DNA of 64,000 nt, from NCBI RefSeq assembly GCF_019352895.1, contig NZ_JAAAFX010000004.1, positions 520,122-584,121 on the forward strand, read 5' to 3'. The first letter of the stretch is position 1. Each line of letters starts with the position of its first letter. Positions 1 through 9,432 of this stretch are shown in pieces. Source of the DNA: Variovorax boronicumulans. GTDB taxonomy: Bacteria > Pseudomonadota > Gammaproteobacteria > Burkholderiales > Burkholderiaceae_C. The notes under the pieces are model-generated. The model had not been told where the DNA came from, did no database searches, and saw only the letters and a program-made list of their open reading frames with translations. The position numbers were made by a program, and so were the translations under genes.

Positions 1-46
1 CGCCCGAAGGCGCTTGTACCGCAGCGCGAAGCGCGGAGGTGCGCCC

Positions 47-703
47 ATGAGCTTCGGCAGCTTCACCTTCACGCACCTGCTGTATCTGGTTCAGGCCATC
101 GGCTGGACGCTGATGCTCTCGGCGCTGGCCTTCGCGCTCGGCGCGATCGGAGGCTTCGGCCTGATGCTCGCGCGCATCTCGCCGCGCGCCTGGCTGCGCT
201 GGGCCGCGCTGATCTACATCGAGTGCATCCAGGGCATTCCGCTGCTGATCCTGCTGTTCATCGTGTACTTCGGCCTGTCGGTGTACGGGCTCTCGCTGCC
301 TTCGCTGGTGGCGGCCGGGCTGGCGATGATGATCTACGTGAGCGCCTACCTGGGCGACATCTGGCGCGGCTGCATCGAGGCCATGCCCAAGCCGCAGTGG
401 GAGGCCTCCGAATGCCTGGCCTTCTCGCGCTGGCAGACGCTGCGCCTGGTGATCATCCCGCAGGCCGTGCGCCTGTCGCTGCCGCCCACCGTCGGCTTCC
501 TGGTGCAGATCATCAAGATGACCTCGCTGGCCTCGGTGATCGGCTTCGTCGAGCTCACGCGCGCCGGCCAGATCATCAACAACACCATCTTCCAGCCCTT
601 CCTGGTGTTCTTCCTGGTCGGCGCCTTCTATTTCGCCCTGTGCTATCCGCTGTCGCGCTGGAGCGAAGCGATGGAGAAGAAACTCAATGTCGCCAATCGA
701 TAA
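47..703 (+). CDS. Polar amino acid ABC transporter permease (HisM/GlnP family)
   Basis: Inner-membrane permease of a polar amino acid ABC importer, 218 residues. Several hydrophobic segments are visible, and the EAA-type cytoplasmic loop is present in the stretch around WEASECLAFSRWQTLRLVIIP. The ATG at 47 was chosen because GGAGGT lies 7 bases upstream; the reading frame is open to the window edge, so an upstream start cannot be excluded. Another frame closes with TGA at 48-50, overlapping this start as ATGA, which suggests that a companion permease ends there just outside view. The stop overlaps the start of the ATPase gene by 17 bases, so the two are translationally coupled. The substrate is not evident from sequence. 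Confidence 0.9.
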   Translation: MSFGSFTFTHLLYLVQAIGWTLMLSALAFALGAIGGFGLMLARISPRAWLRWAALIYIECIQGIPLLILLFIVYFGLSVYGLSLPSLVAAGLAMMIYVSAYLGDIWRGCIEAMPKPQWEASECLAFSRWQTLRLVIIPQAVRLSLPPTVGFLVQIIKMTSLASVIGFVELTRAGQIINNTIFQPFLVFFLVGAFYFALCYPLSRWSEAMEKKLNVANR

Positions 704-1505
704 ACCGTCGCCGGCCCGCGCCCAGGTCGACCTCGCCGCCCCAGCGGGAGGCGGCGAGGCGCCCCATGCGGCCAGCGGTTCGCCCATCGTCAAGCTGGAC
801 CAGGTCTACAAGCGCTTCGGCGCCAACCAGGTGCTCAAGGGCGTGTCCTTCGAGGTCGCCAAGGGCGAAATGATCGCCATCATCGGCGCCAGCGGCTCGG
901 GCAAGAGCACGGCGCTGCGCTGCATCGACCGGCTCGAGGTCATCGACCAGGGCAGCATCGAGGTCTGCGGCATCCGTGTCGACAGCCCGGACGTCGACCT
1001 GAAGAAGCTGCGGCTCGAAGTGGGCATCGTGTTCCAGAGCTACAACCTCTTCCCCCACCTCTCGGTGCAGGAGAACATCATGCTGGCGCTGCGCCACGTG
1101 AAGCAGCAGTCGCGCGGCGAAGCACGCGCCGTCGCGCTGCGCGTGCTCGACCAGGTGGGCCTGCTGGAGAAGGCCGACGCCTACCCCGAACAACTCTCCG
1201 GCGGGCAGCAGCAGCGCGTGGCCATCGCGCGCTCGCTGGCCATGTCGCCCAAGGTCATGCTGTTTGACGAAGTCACCTCGGCGCTCGACCCGCAACTCAC
1301 GGGCGAGGTGCTGCGCGTGATGGAAGACCTTGCGGCCGGCGGCATGACCATGCTGCTGGTCACGCACGAGATGGCCTTCGCCAAGCGCGTGGCCGACCGG
1401 ATCATCTACATGCACCAGGGCACCGTGTGGGAAACCGGTACGGGCGAGATGCTCGACGCGCCCAAGACGCCGGAGCTGCATGCCTTCCTGAACAACGGGC
1501 TCTGA
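687..1505 (+). CDS. Polar amino acid ABC transporter ATP-binding protein
   Basis: Cytoplasmic ATPase of the GlnQ/HisP family, 272 residues, powering the importer formed with the preceding permease. Walker A (GASGSGKST), the ABC signature (LSGGQQQR) and Walker B running into the D-loop (MLFDEVTSALD) are all present and in order. A 30-residue Ala/Pro-rich N-terminal extension precedes the conserved core starting near VKLDQVYKRFG; an internal start is therefore possible. The gene overlaps the permease by 17 bases and is followed 52 bases later by the binding protein gene, forming one transport operon. Confidence 0.93.
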   Translation: MSPIDKPSPARAQVDLAAPAGGGEAPHAASGSPIVKLDQVYKRFGANQVLKGVSFEVAKGEMIAIIGASGSGKSTALRCIDRLEVIDQGSIEVCGIRVDSPDVDLKKLRLEVGIVFQSYNLFPHLSVQENIMLALRHVKQQSRGEARAVALRVLDQVGLLEKADAYPEQLSGGQQQRVAIARSLAMSPKVMLFDEVTSALDPQLTGEVLRVMEDLAAGGMTMLLVTHEMAFAKRVADRIIYMHQGTVWETGTGEMLDAPKTPELHAFLNNGL

Positions 1506-1557
1506 ACAGGCCGCCCGGTTCATTTCGCTTCCTCCCCATCCATTCCAGGAGACTTTC

Positions 1558-2355
1558 ATGAAACTCGGCACCCTCTTCACCCGCAGCTGCATCGCGCTGG
1601 CCCTCGCGGGCGGCATCGCCCAGGCGGCCCTGGCCGACCAGCTCGACGACATCAAGAAGGCCGGCACGATCCGCGTGGCCATCGCCATCGGCACGCCGCT
1701 GTTCAGCTACACCGACGCCAACATGCAGCCGACCGGTTCCGACGTCGACACCGCCACCCAACTCGCCAAGGACCTGGGCGTGAAGCTGGAGATCGTGCCG
1801 ATCAACACCGCGGCGCGCATCCCGACGCTGCAGGCGCAGCGCGCCGACGTGGTCATCTCCAGCCTGTCGATCACCGAGGAGCGCGCCAAGGTGGTGGACT
1901 TCTCGATCCCCTACTCGGCCATCACCATCATGGTGGCCGCGCCCAAGGACATGAAGATCGCCAGCTACGCCGACCTGAACGGCAAGCGCATCGGCCTCAC
2001 GCGCGCCACCACCAACGACACCATCACGACCCGCGAAGCCAAGGGCGCGGAAATCATGCGCTATGAAGACGACGCCACGCTCATCACCTCGGTGGTGACC
2101 GGCCAGGTCGACATCTTCTCGAGCACGCCCTCGAACATGGGCGAGGTCAACAAGCGCGCGCCGGGCAAGAACTACGAGATGAAGTTCTCGCAGCTCGACT
2201 CGGGCCTGGGCATCACGATGAACAAGGGCAACCCCAAGCTCAAGGAATGGGTCGACGGCTGGGTCGCGACCAACATCAAGAACGGCAAGCTCAACACCAT
2301 CTACAAGAAGTACCACGGCCGCGACCTGCCGGCCACGGTGTTCAAGCCCGCCTGA
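1558..2355 (+). CDS. Polar amino acid ABC transporter substrate-binding protein
   Basis: Periplasmic binding protein of SBP family 3, 265 residues. A Sec signal peptide is visible (basic start, hydrophobic core, cleavage after ...AALA), followed by the usual opening DDIKKAGTIRVAI. AGGAGA lies just upstream of the ATG. It completes the ABC importer with the two genes before it. The following uronate dehydrogenase gene begins only 12 bases after the stop, so the importer may be cotranscribed with the sugar-acid genes; whether it also imports a sugar acid cannot be told from sequence. Confidence 0.92.
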   Translation: MKLGTLFTRSCIALALAGGIAQAALADQLDDIKKAGTIRVAIAIGTPLFSYTDANMQPTGSDVDTATQLAKDLGVKLEIVPINTAARIPTLQAQRADVVISSLSITEERAKVVDFSIPYSAITIMVAAPKDMKIASYADLNGKRIGLTRATTNDTITTREAKGAEIMRYEDDATLITSVVTGQVDIFSSTPSNMGEVNKRAPGKNYEMKFSQLDSGLGITMNKGNPKLKEWVDGWVATNIKNGKLNTIYKKYHGRDLPATVFKPA

Positions 2356-2367
2356 GGACCCCACGAC

Positions 2368-3174
2368 ATGGCCAAGGAACTGGGTCGGCTGCTGCTGACC
2401 GGCGCTGCCGGCGGGCTCGGCAAGGTGCTGCGCGAATCGCTCAAGCCTTCGGCCGCGGTGCTGCGGCTGTCCGACATCGCGGGCATGGCGCCGGCAAGCG
2501 GTGAAAACGAAGAAGTCGTGCACTGCGACCTGGCGGACAAGGCGGCGGTCGATGCGCTGGTGCAGGGCTGCGACGCCATCGCGCACTTCGGCGGCGTGTC
2601 GGTCGAGCGGCCCTTCGAGGAGGTGCTCGAGGCCAACATCAAGGGCACCTTCCACCTCTACGAGGCCGCGCGCCGCCACGGCGTGAAGCGCGTGGTGTTC
2701 GCGAGCTCGAACCACGTGATCGGCTTCTACAAGCAGAGCGAGCACATCGACGCGCACGCCACGCGCCGGCCCGACGGCTACTACGGCCTGTCGAAGTCCT
2801 TCGGCGAGGACCTGGCGCAGTTCTACTTCGACCGCTGGGGCATCGAGACCGTGAGCATCCGCATCGGCTCCTCGTTCCCCGAGCCGCTCAACCGCCGCAT
2901 GATGAGCACCTGGCTCAGCTACCGCGACCTGACGACGCTGATCGAGAAGGCGCTGTTCACGCCCGGCGTGAAGCACACCGTCGTCTACGGCATGTCGGCC
3001 AACCGCGATGTGTGGTGGGACAACGCCGCGGCCGCGCACCTGGGCTTCGTGCCGCAGGACGGCTCGGAAGTCTTCCGCGCCACGGTCGAGGCGCAGCCGC
3101 CGGTGGCGCCGAACGACCCGAACGCGATCTACCAGGGCGGCGCCTTCACCGCCCAGGGTCCATTCGGCGACTGA
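2368..3174 (+). CDS. udh: Uronate dehydrogenase (NAD-dependent)
   Basis: Atypical short-chain dehydrogenase, 268 residues, the usual length for uronate dehydrogenase, which oxidises D-galacturonate or D-glucuronate to the aldarolactone with NAD. The nucleotide-binding motif TGAAGGLG is at residues 11-18, the serine region FASSNHVIG at 111-119, and the catalytic YxxxK pair is Tyr139/Lys143. It lies between a transport operon and an SMP-30 lactonase, with galactarate dehydratase downstream, which fits the oxidative uronate pathway closely. A generic NAD-dependent epimerase is the alternative, but the local sequence and context favour uronate dehydrogenase. Confidence 0.88.
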   Translation: MAKELGRLLLTGAAGGLGKVLRESLKPSAAVLRLSDIAGMAPASGENEEVVHCDLADKAAVDALVQGCDAIAHFGGVSVERPFEEVLEANIKGTFHLYEAARRHGVKRVVFASSNHVIGFYKQSEHIDAHATRRPDGYYGLSKSFGEDLAQFYFDRWGIETVSIRIGSSFPEPLNRRMMSTWLSYRDLTTLIEKALFTPGVKHTVVYGMSANRDVWWDNAAAAHLGFVPQDGSEVFRATVEAQPPVAPNDPNAIYQGGAFTAQGPFGD

Positions 3175-3193
3175 GCCCGAGGCGAGCACACCC

Positions 3194-4093
3194 ATGCAAG
3201 CCGAACTCGTCCTCGACAGCCGCAATGCCACGGGCGAAAGCCCGGTCTGGCATGCAGCCGAACAAGCGCTCTACTGGGTCGACATCCCGGCCAGGCAACT
3301 GCATCGCCTCGACCCCGACAGCGGCGTGCACAGCAGATGGACCGGCGACGAGATGCTGGCCTGCATCGCGCCGCGCGCGGGCCATCCGGGCCAGTGGATC
3401 GCGGGCATGGAGAGCGGGCTGTTCGCGCTCGCCACGCGGGACGACGGCACGCTCGCCTCGACACCGCTGGCCCATGCGGTGCACGCCGCGCACGGCATGC
3501 GCTTCAACGACGGCCGCTGCGACCGCCAGGGCCGCTTCTGGGCCGGCACGATGCTGATGGACATGGCGGCCGGCCGCAGCATCGGCCGCGTCTACCGCTA
3601 CCAGAGCGACGTCAACGCCGAGGCCGCGCTGCGGCTGCAGCTCGACGAACTGATCGTGCCCAACGGCCTGGGCTTCAGCCCCGACGGCCGCACGATGTAC
3701 CTGTCCGATTCGCATCCCTCGGTACAGGCGATCTGGGCCTTCGACTACGACCCCGACACCGGCACGCCGCACCACCGCCGCCTGTTCGTCGACATGAAGC
3801 CGCTGCCCGGCCGGCCCGACGGTGCGGCGGTCGACGCCGACGGCTGCTACTGGATCTGCGGCAACGATGCCGGGCTGGTGCACCGCTTCACGCCCGCCGG
3901 CAAGCTCGACCGTTCGCTCGCCGTGCCGGTGAAGAAGCCCGCGATGTGCGCCTTCGGCGGCGCCGGGCTCGACACGCTCTACGTCACCTCGATCCGCCCC
4001 GGCGGCGACGTGGCCGACCAGCCGCTGGCCGGCGGCGTGTTCGCGCTGCGCCCCGGCGTGCGCGGCCTGCCCGAGCCGGCCTGCGCCTTCTAG
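3194..4093 (+). CDS. SMP-30/gluconolactonase-family lactonase
   Basis: Six-bladed beta-propeller lactonase of the SMP-30/Gnl family, 299 residues, predicted to open the aldarolactone made by uronate dehydrogenase. Family metal-ligand regions are visible: the N-terminal Glu in ATGESPVWH, the Asn in [10 protein letters not shown] and the Asp in [11 protein letters not shown]. No signal peptide is seen, so it should be cytoplasmic. The ATG at 3194 is 19 bases after the uronate dehydrogenase stop; the frame is open further upstream, but that extension overlaps udh and reads as low-complexity Arg-rich sequence. Exact substrate (galactaro- or glucarolactone) is inferred from neighbours. Confidence 0.87.
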   Translation: MQAELVLDSRNATGESPVWHAAEQALYWVDIPARQLHRLDPDSGVHSRWTGDEMLACIAPRAGHPGQWIAGMESGLFALATRDDGTLASTPLAHAVHAAHGMRFNDGRCDRQGRFWAGTMLMDMAAGRSIGRVYRYQSDVNAEAALRLQLDELIVPNGLGFSPDGRTMYLSDSHPSVQAIWAFDYDPDTGTPHHRRLFVDMKPLPGRPDGAAVDADGCYWICGNDAGLVHRFTPAGKLDRSLAVPVKKPAMCAFGGAGLDTLYVTSIRPGGDVADQPLAGGVFALRPGVRGLPEPACAF

Positions 4094-4140
4094 CGGCCCC
4101 CGTTTTTTCGATTCCACCAACGAGAGCAAGAGGAAGACAA

Positions 4141-5118
4141 ATGACCATCCGACGCACATTGATCGCGCTCGCCGCCTGTGCCGGCGCAGCGCTCATCGGC
4201 AGCGGCGCCCACGCCACCGAGTTCCGCTCGGCCGACATCCACCCCGACGACTATCCAACCGTGACCGCGGTCAAGTTCATGAGCGAGCGCCTGAAGGCGC
4301 TGTCGGGCGGCAAGCACAGCATCAAGGTCTACAACAACAGTTCGCTCGGCAACGAGAAGGACACCATCGAGCAGACCAAGATCGGCGCGCTGCAGATGGT
4401 GCGCGTGAACATCGCCCCCATGAACAACATCTGCGCCGAGACGCAGGTGCCGACCATGCCCTTCCTGTTCCGCTCGGTCGACCACCTGCACAAGGTGCTC
4501 GACGGCCCGATCGGCGAGGAGATCCTCAAGAGCTGCGAGAAGCAGGGCTTCATCGGCCTGGCCTACTACGACAGCGGCGCACGCTCGATGTTCACCGCCA
4601 AGAAGCCGGTGCGCAGCTTCGCCGACATGAAGGGCCTGAAGGTGCGCGTGCAGCAGTCCGACCTGTGGGTCTCGATGCTCGAGGCCATGGGCGCCAACGC
4701 CACGCCGATGCCCATGGGCGAGGTCTACACCGGCCTCAAGACCGGCCTGATCGACGCCGCCGAAAACAACTACCCCACCTACGAGAGCGCACGCGCCTTC
4801 GAGGTCGCCAAGTACTACAGCAAGACCGAGCACTCGATGGCGCCCGAGATGCTGCTGTTCTCCAAGCGCGTGTGGGACAAGCTCACGCCGCAGGAGCAGG
4901 GCTGGATCCGCCAGGCCGCCAAGGAGTCGGTGCCCTACATGCGCAAGCAGTGGGAAGAGCGCGAGATCAAGTCGCTGGCCACGGTAAAGGCCGGCGGCGC
5001 GGAAATCATCGACGTCGACAAGGCCCCGTTCCAGGCCGCGATGAAGCCGGTGTACGACAAGTTCATCACCGACGCGAAGTTGAAGGACCTGGTCAAGCGG
5101 GTGCAGGACACGAAGTAG
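4141..5118 (+). CDS. TRAP transporter substrate-binding protein (DctP family)
   Basis: Periplasmic solute receptor of a TRAP transporter, 325 residues. A Sec signal peptide ends near GSGAHA, and the mature protein begins [15 protein letters not shown], typical of DctP/YiaO receptors. The mid-region [20 protein letters not shown] and the [11 protein letters not shown] segment match the ligand-binding part of the family. It is followed by a structured repeat and then by the small and large TRAP permeases. Given the flanking uronate and galactarate genes, a hexuronate or aldarate ligand is the likely guess. Confidence 0.92.
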   Translation: MTIRRTLIALAACAGAALIGSGAHATEFRSADIHPDDYPTVTAVKFMSERLKALSGGKHSIKVYNNSSLGNEKDTIEQTKIGALQMVRVNIAPMNNICAETQVPTMPFLFRSVDHLHKVLDGPIGEEILKSCEKQGFIGLAYYDSGARSMFTAKKPVRSFADMKGLKVRVQQSDLWVSMLEAMGANATPMPMGEVYTGLKTGLIDAAENNYPTYESARAFEVAKYYSKTEHSMAPEMLLFSKRVWDKLTPQEQGWIRQAAKESVPYMRKQWEEREIKSLATVKAGGAEIIDVDKAPFQAAMKPVYDKFITDAKLKDLVKRVQDTK

Positions 5119-5127
5119 CACCTGGCT

Positions 5128-5224
5128 CCTTCCCCCGCCGGGGGAAGGTCGGGATGGGGGCTTTGCCGCGTTGCAATGGAGACGCCGCAGGCCCCCACCC
5201 CTGCCCTCCCCCAGAGGGGGAGGG
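5128..5224. repeat. Intergenic repeat family A, copy 1 (double hairpin)
   Basis: Lies 9 bases after the TRAP receptor stop and before the small permease. It consists of two perfect 9-bp hairpins: CCTTCCCCC/GGGGGAAGG (5128-5136 with 5140-5148, 3-base loop) and CCCTCCCCC/GGGGGAGGG (5204-5212 with 5216-5224, 3-base loop). GGGGGC (5156-5161) and GCCCCC (5191-5196) can pair between them. The same two stems, with different loops, occur at 33256-33364. It lacks a T-tract, so it is more likely a REP-like mRNA-stabilising or attenuating element than a terminator. Confidence 0.75.
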
Positions 5225-5245
5225 CGCAAGACAAGGAACACAACC

Positions 5246-5734
5246 ATGTACACCAAGATTTGCCGCACGCTCGCGCGTGCCTGCATGTGGCTGGGCATCG
5301 TCGGTCTCGTCGCGGTGATCTGCGCCGTGAGCTGGCAGGTCTTCGGCCGCTACGTCATGAACAACACGCCCACCTGGGCCGAGAGCCTGGCGCTGCTGCT
5401 GGTGCTCTACGTCACGATGTTCGGCGTGGCCGTCGGCGTGCGCGACGCAGGCCACATCGGGCTCGAGTCCTTCCTCGTGCTCGCACCCGACGGGCTGCGC
5501 CTGAAGATGGAATACCTGATCCACGCGCTGGTGCTGGTCTTCGGCGCCGCCATGGCCTGGAACTGCGCCTCGCTCGCCGAGTCGGTATGGGACTACCGAC
5601 TGCCCACGCTGTGGATCTCCGAAGGCTGGAAGTACGTGCCGGCCGCGATCTCCGGCGTGCTGATCGTGATGTTCTCGATCGAACACATCATCGCGCTCGC
5701 TCAAGGCCGCGAAGTCGAACCTGCATGGGCCTGA
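5246..5734 (+). CDS. TRAP transporter small permease (DctQ family)
   Basis: Small membrane subunit of the TRAP transporter, 162 residues with four predicted transmembrane segments (about residues 12-32, 47-65, 88-108 and 130-150). The conserved Trp-Glu region NNTPTWAESLALLLVLY is present. The ATG at 5246 follows AAGGA by about 10 bases; longer in-frame starts run into the repeat and are rejected. It is separated by 4 bases from the large permease, with which it forms the membrane complex. Expression relative to the receptor gene may be set by the repeat in the 127-base gap upstream. Confidence 0.9.
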   Translation: MYTKICRTLARACMWLGIVGLVAVICAVSWQVFGRYVMNNTPTWAESLALLLVLYVTMFGVAVGVRDAGHIGLESFLVLAPDGLRLKMEYLIHALVLVFGAAMAWNCASLAESVWDYRLPTLWISEGWKYVPAAISGVLIVMFSIEHIIALAQGREVEPAWA

Positions 5735-5738
5735 CCGC

Positions 5739-7034
5739 ATGACCATCCCTCTGCTGATTCTCTGCATCTCCTTCACGCTGTTCCTGCTGCTGGGCGTGCC
5801 GGTCGCGTTCTCGATCGGGCTGTCGGCCCTGGCCACGCTGGCCTACGAAGGCCTGCCGCTCGCGGTGGGCTTCCAGCAGATGACCTCGGGCATGGGCATC
5901 TTCTCCTTCCTGGCGATCCCCTTCTTCATCTTCGCCGGCGAGCTCATGCTCTACGGCGGCATCGCCGACCGCATCGTCGACTTCGCGCGCAACCTGGTGG
6001 GCCATGTGCGCGGCGGGCTGGGCATGTCGAACGTGGTGGCCTGCACGCTGTTCGGCGGCGTCTCGGGCTCGCCCGTGGCCGACGTCTCGGCCATGGGCGC
6101 GGTGATGATCCCGATGATGAAGAAGGAGGGCTACCACGCCGACTACGCGGTCAACGTGACGACCCATGCGGCGCTCGTCGGCGCGTTGATGCCGACCAGC
6201 CACAACCTGATCATCTATTCGCTCGCGGCGGGCGGCAAGGTGTCGATCGCGGCGCTGATCCTGGCGGCGCTGCTGCCGGCGGTGATCCTCACGCTGAGCA
6301 ACCTCGCGGCCGCCTACCTGGTGGCGGTCAAGCGCGGCTACCCCAAGGGCACCTTCCCGGGCTGGGCCATCGTGGCGCGTTCCTTCGCGGCGGCGCTGCC
6401 CGGCCTGTTCATCGTGGTGCTGATCCTGGGCGGCATTCTCTCGGGGATCTTCACCGCCACCGAATCTGCCGCGGTGGCCGTGCTCTACGCGCTGGCGCTG
6501 ACCATCCTGCTGTACCGCACGCTCAAGTGGGAGCACTTCATCAAGGCCGCCTCGAAGGCGGTGCGCACCACCGGCGTGATCCTGCTGCTGATCGGCATCT
6601 CGAGCACCTTCGGCTACCTGATCAGCCTCTACGGCGTGGCCGAGCTCACCGGCCAGATGCTGTCGCAGATCACCAGCACGCCCTGGGTCATCTTCCTGAT
6701 GATCAACGTGATCCTGTTCGTGCTGGGCACCTTCCTCGACATGGCCGCGACCATCCTGCTGTGCACGCCGATCTTCCTGCCCATCGCGCAGCAGTACGGC
6801 ATGACCTCGGTGCAGTTCGGCATCGTGATGCTGATCAACTGCGCGCTGGGCCTGAACACCCCGCCCGTGGGCACCACGCAGTTCGTGGGCTGCGCGATCG
6901 GCGGCGTGTCGGTGGGCACGGTGATGCGCACCATCTGGCCCTTCTACGGCGCGCTGATCTTCGCGCTGGGCCTGGTGACCTTCGTGCCGGCCTTCTCCAC
7001 CTGGCTCCCCAGCCTCTTCATGGTGGTCAAGTGA
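5739..7034 (+). CDS. TRAP transporter large permease (DctM family)
   Basis: Large membrane subunit, 431 residues with about twelve hydrophobic segments, which carries out sodium-coupled solute transport in the TRAP complex. Family features seen include the early [21 protein letters not shown], the [18 protein letters not shown] stretch and the C-terminal [17 protein letters not shown]. The gene starts 4 bases after the small permease, and its TGA overlaps the GTG start of garD (GTGA at 7031-7034). Operon position between uronate and galactarate genes supports sugar-acid uptake. Confidence 0.93.
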   Translation: MTIPLLILCISFTLFLLLGVPVAFSIGLSALATLAYEGLPLAVGFQQMTSGMGIFSFLAIPFFIFAGELMLYGGIADRIVDFARNLVGHVRGGLGMSNVVACTLFGGVSGSPVADVSAMGAVMIPMMKKEGYHADYAVNVTTHAALVGALMPTSHNLIIYSLAAGGKVSIAALILAALLPAVILTLSNLAAAYLVAVKRGYPKGTFPGWAIVARSFAAALPGLFIVVLILGGILSGIFTATESAAVAVLYALALTILLYRTLKWEHFIKAASKAVRTTGVILLLIGISSTFGYLISLYGVAELTGQMLSQITSTPWVIFLMINVILFVLGTFLDMAATILLCTPIFLPIAQQYGMTSVQFGIVMLINCALGLNTPPVGTTQFVGCAIGGVSVGTVMRTIWPFYGALIFALGLVTFVPAFSTWLPSLFMVVK

Positions 7035-8605
7035 AGCCGCCCCTGTCCATCAAGATGCACGAACGCGACAACGTCGCGATCGTGGCCAACGACGGCGGCC
7101 TGCCCGCGGGCACGGTGTTCGCGTCGGGCCTGGTGCTGGTCGACAAGGTGCCGCAGGCCCACAAGGTCGCGCTCGAGGACATCCCCGAAGGCGGCGCGGT
7201 GCGGCGCTACGACGTGCCCATCGGCTATGCCTTGAAGCCCATCCCCGCGGGCAGCTGGGTGCACGAGCGGCTGCTGCGGATGCCCGAGGCGCGCTCGCTC
7301 GAGGGCCTGCCCATCGCCACCGTGACGGCGCCGGCGATGCCGCCACTGGAGGGCTACAGCTTCGAGGGCTACCGCAACCCCGACGGCTCGGTCGGCACGC
7401 GCAACCTGCTGGCCATCACGCAGACCGTGCAGTGCGTGGCCGGCGTGGTCGACTTCGCGGTGCAGCGCATCCGCGCCGAGCTGCTGCCGAAGTACCCGAA
7501 CGTCGACGGCGTGGTGGCCCTGGCGCACGGCTACGGCTGCGGCGTGGCCATCGATGCGCCCGACGCGATCATTCCGATCCGCACGCTGCGCAACATCAGC
7601 CTCAACCCCAACTTCGGCGGCGAGGTCATGGTGATCAGCCTGGGCTGCGAAAAGCTGCAGCCCGAGCGCCTGATGCCGCCCGGCACCATCCCGCTGATCG
7701 ACGAACGCAACGTGGCCGACGTGGGCGACAGCGCCGACGCCAATCTCGACGTGGTCTGCCTGCAGGACGAGGCGCACGTGGGCTTCATGTCGATGGTCGA
7801 TGCGATCCTGCGCCAGGCCGAGGAACACCTCGAACGCCTCGACGCCCGCCGGCGCGAGACCGTGCCCGCGAGCGAGCTGGTGGTGGGCGTGCAGTGCGGC
7901 GGCAGCGACGCTTTTTCAGGCGTGACCGCCAACCCGGCCGTCGGCTTCTGCACCGACCTGCTGGTGCGCGCGGGCGCGACCGTGATGTTCTCGGAAGTGA
8001 CCGAGGTGCGTGACGGCATCGACCAGCTGACCTCGCGCGCCAGCACGCCCGCGGTGGCCGAAGCCATGATCCGCGAGATGGCCTGGTACGACGCCTACCT
8101 CGACAAGGGCCGGGTCGACCGCAGCGCCAACACCACGCCGGGCAACAAGAAGGGCGGGCTGTCGAACATCGTCGAGAAGGCCATGGGCTCGATCGTCAAG
8201 AGCGGCAGCGCGCCGATCTCGGGCGTGGTGCCGCCGGGCGAGAAGGCCCGGCAGAAGGGCCTGCTCTACGCGGCCACGCCCGCGAGCGACTTCATCTGCG
8301 GCACGCTGCAGCTGGCCGCGGGCATGAACCTGCACGTGTTCACCACCGGCCGCGGCACGCCGTACGGCCTGGCCGAGGTGCCGGTGATCAAGGTCGCGAC
8401 CCGCAGCGACCTGGCGCGCCGCTGGCACGACCTGATGGACATCAACGCCGGCCGCATCGCCGACGGCGAGGCCAGCATCGAGGACGTGGGCTGGGAGATG
8501 TTCCGGCTGATGCTCGACGTGGCCAGCGGCCGCCAGAAGACCTGGGCCGAGCACTGGAAATTGCACAACGCGCTGGTGCTGTTCAACCCCGCACCCGTGA
8601 CCTGA
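7031..8605 (+). CDS. garD: Galactarate dehydratase
   Basis: Cytoplasmic iron-dependent dehydratase converting galactarate (meso-galactaric acid) to 5-dehydro-4-deoxy-D-glucarate, 524 residues against 523 in E. coli GarD. Recognisable GarD stretches run the whole length: [68 protein letters not shown] and the terminal FNPAPVT. The GTG at 7031 overlaps the TRAP permease stop and gives the N-terminal residues expected for GarD; an ATG at 7055 is the alternative. It receives the product of the uronate dehydrogenase/lactonase pair. The next enzyme, a keto-deoxy-glucarate dehydratase or aldolase, is not in this window. Confidence 0.95.
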   Translation: MKPPLSIKMHERDNVAIVANDGGLPAGTVFASGLVLVDKVPQAHKVALEDIPEGGAVRRYDVPIGYALKPIPAGSWVHERLLRMPEARSLEGLPIATVTAPAMPPLEGYSFEGYRNPDGSVGTRNLLAITQTVQCVAGVVDFAVQRIRAELLPKYPNVDGVVALAHGYGCGVAIDAPDAIIPIRTLRNISLNPNFGGEVMVISLGCEKLQPERLMPPGTIPLIDERNVADVGDSADANLDVVCLQDEAHVGFMSMVDAILRQAEEHLERLDARRRETVPASELVVGVQCGGSDAFSGVTANPAVGFCTDLLVRAGATVMFSEVTEVRDGIDQLTSRASTPAVAEAMIREMAWYDAYLDKGRVDRSANTTPGNKKGGLSNIVEKAMGSIVKSGSAPISGVVPPGEKARQKGLLYAATPASDFICGTLQLAAGMNLHVFTTGRGTPYGLAEVPVIKVATRSDLARRWHDLMDINAGRIADGEASIEDVGWEMFRLMLDVASGRQKTWAEHWKLHNALVLFNPAPVT

Positions 8606-8623
8606 ATTCACAAGGAAGAAAAG

Positions 8624-9388
8624 ATGGAAGACCTTCAAGGCAAGACCGCCCTCGTCACCGGCGCCAGCACCGGCATCGGTGCCGCCGTGGCCATCGCCTA
8701 CGGCGCGCGCGGCATGCGCGTGGCGGTGCACTACAACCAGTCGGCCGGGCCGGCGCAGGCCGTGGTCGACACCATCGTCCGGGCCGGCGGCGAGGCCTTC
8801 GCGATCCAGGGCGATGTGCGCGACTCGGCCGCCATCGCGCGCGTGGTGCGCGACACGAACGCGCGGCTGGGCGGCATCGACGTGCTGGTGAACAACGCCG
8901 GGAGTCTGGTGAAACGCGCACCCATCGCCGAGTTCGACGACGCGCTGTTCGACGAGGTGCTGCACATCAATGCGCGCTCGGTGCTGGCCTTCTGCCGCGA
9001 GGTGGTGCCGCTGATGCGCGCCCGCGGCCAGCGCGGCAGCATCGTCAACGTGTCCTCGGTGGCCGCGCGCACCGGCGGCGGGCCGGGCGCCTACCTCTAT
9101 GCAGGCGCCAAGGGCTTCGTGAGCACGGTCACGCACGGCCTGGCCAAGGAGCTCGCGCCCGATCACATCCGCGTCAACGCGGTGGCGCCGGGCGTGATCC
9201 AGACGCCCTTTCAGGACCGCTTCTCCACGCCCGCGATCCTCGAGTCCTTCAAGGCCGGCATCCCGATGGGCCGCATCGGCGAGCCCGACGACTGCACCGG
9301 CGCCTTCCTCTACCTCGCCTCAGCACAGCTCTCGGGCTACGTGACGGGCCAGGTCCTCGAGGTCAACGGCGGGCAGTACATGCCCTGA
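8624..9388 (+). CDS. SDR-family oxidoreductase
   Basis: Classical short-chain dehydrogenase, 254 residues. TGASTGIG (cofactor binding), NNAG, the catalytic Ser in VNVSSVAA and the YxxxK motif (YAGAK) are all present. It sits 18 bases after garD with GGAAG ahead of the ATG, so it is in the same operon. Its substrate is unknown; annotation as a 3-oxoacyl-ACP reductase would rest on fold only. In this setting it may reduce or oxidise a sugar-acid intermediate, which is inference from position. Confidence 0.9.
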   Translation: MEDLQGKTALVTGASTGIGAAVAIAYGARGMRVAVHYNQSAGPAQAVVDTIVRAGGEAFAIQGDVRDSAAIARVVRDTNARLGGIDVLVNNAGSLVKRAPIAEFDDALFDEVLHINARSVLAFCREVVPLMRARGQRGSIVNVSSVAARTGGGPGAYLYAGAKGFVSTVTHGLAKELAPDHIRVNAVAPGVIQTPFQDRFSTPAILESFKAGIPMGRIGEPDDCTGAFLYLASAQLSGYVTGQVLEVNGGQYMP

Positions 9389-9432
9389 GGCACACCGCTT
9401 CCTTTCTTCATTCCAACAGCAGAGACAGACCC

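Noticed and set aside
1402..3231. Long minus-strand frame over the binding protein and uronate dehydrogenase genes
   Set aside because: Its product shows no family features, whereas the + strand genes have clear motifs.
5128..5224. Interpretation of the repeat as a transcription terminator
   Set aside because: No T-tract follows either hairpin and the TRAP permease genes continue directly after it in the same operon.
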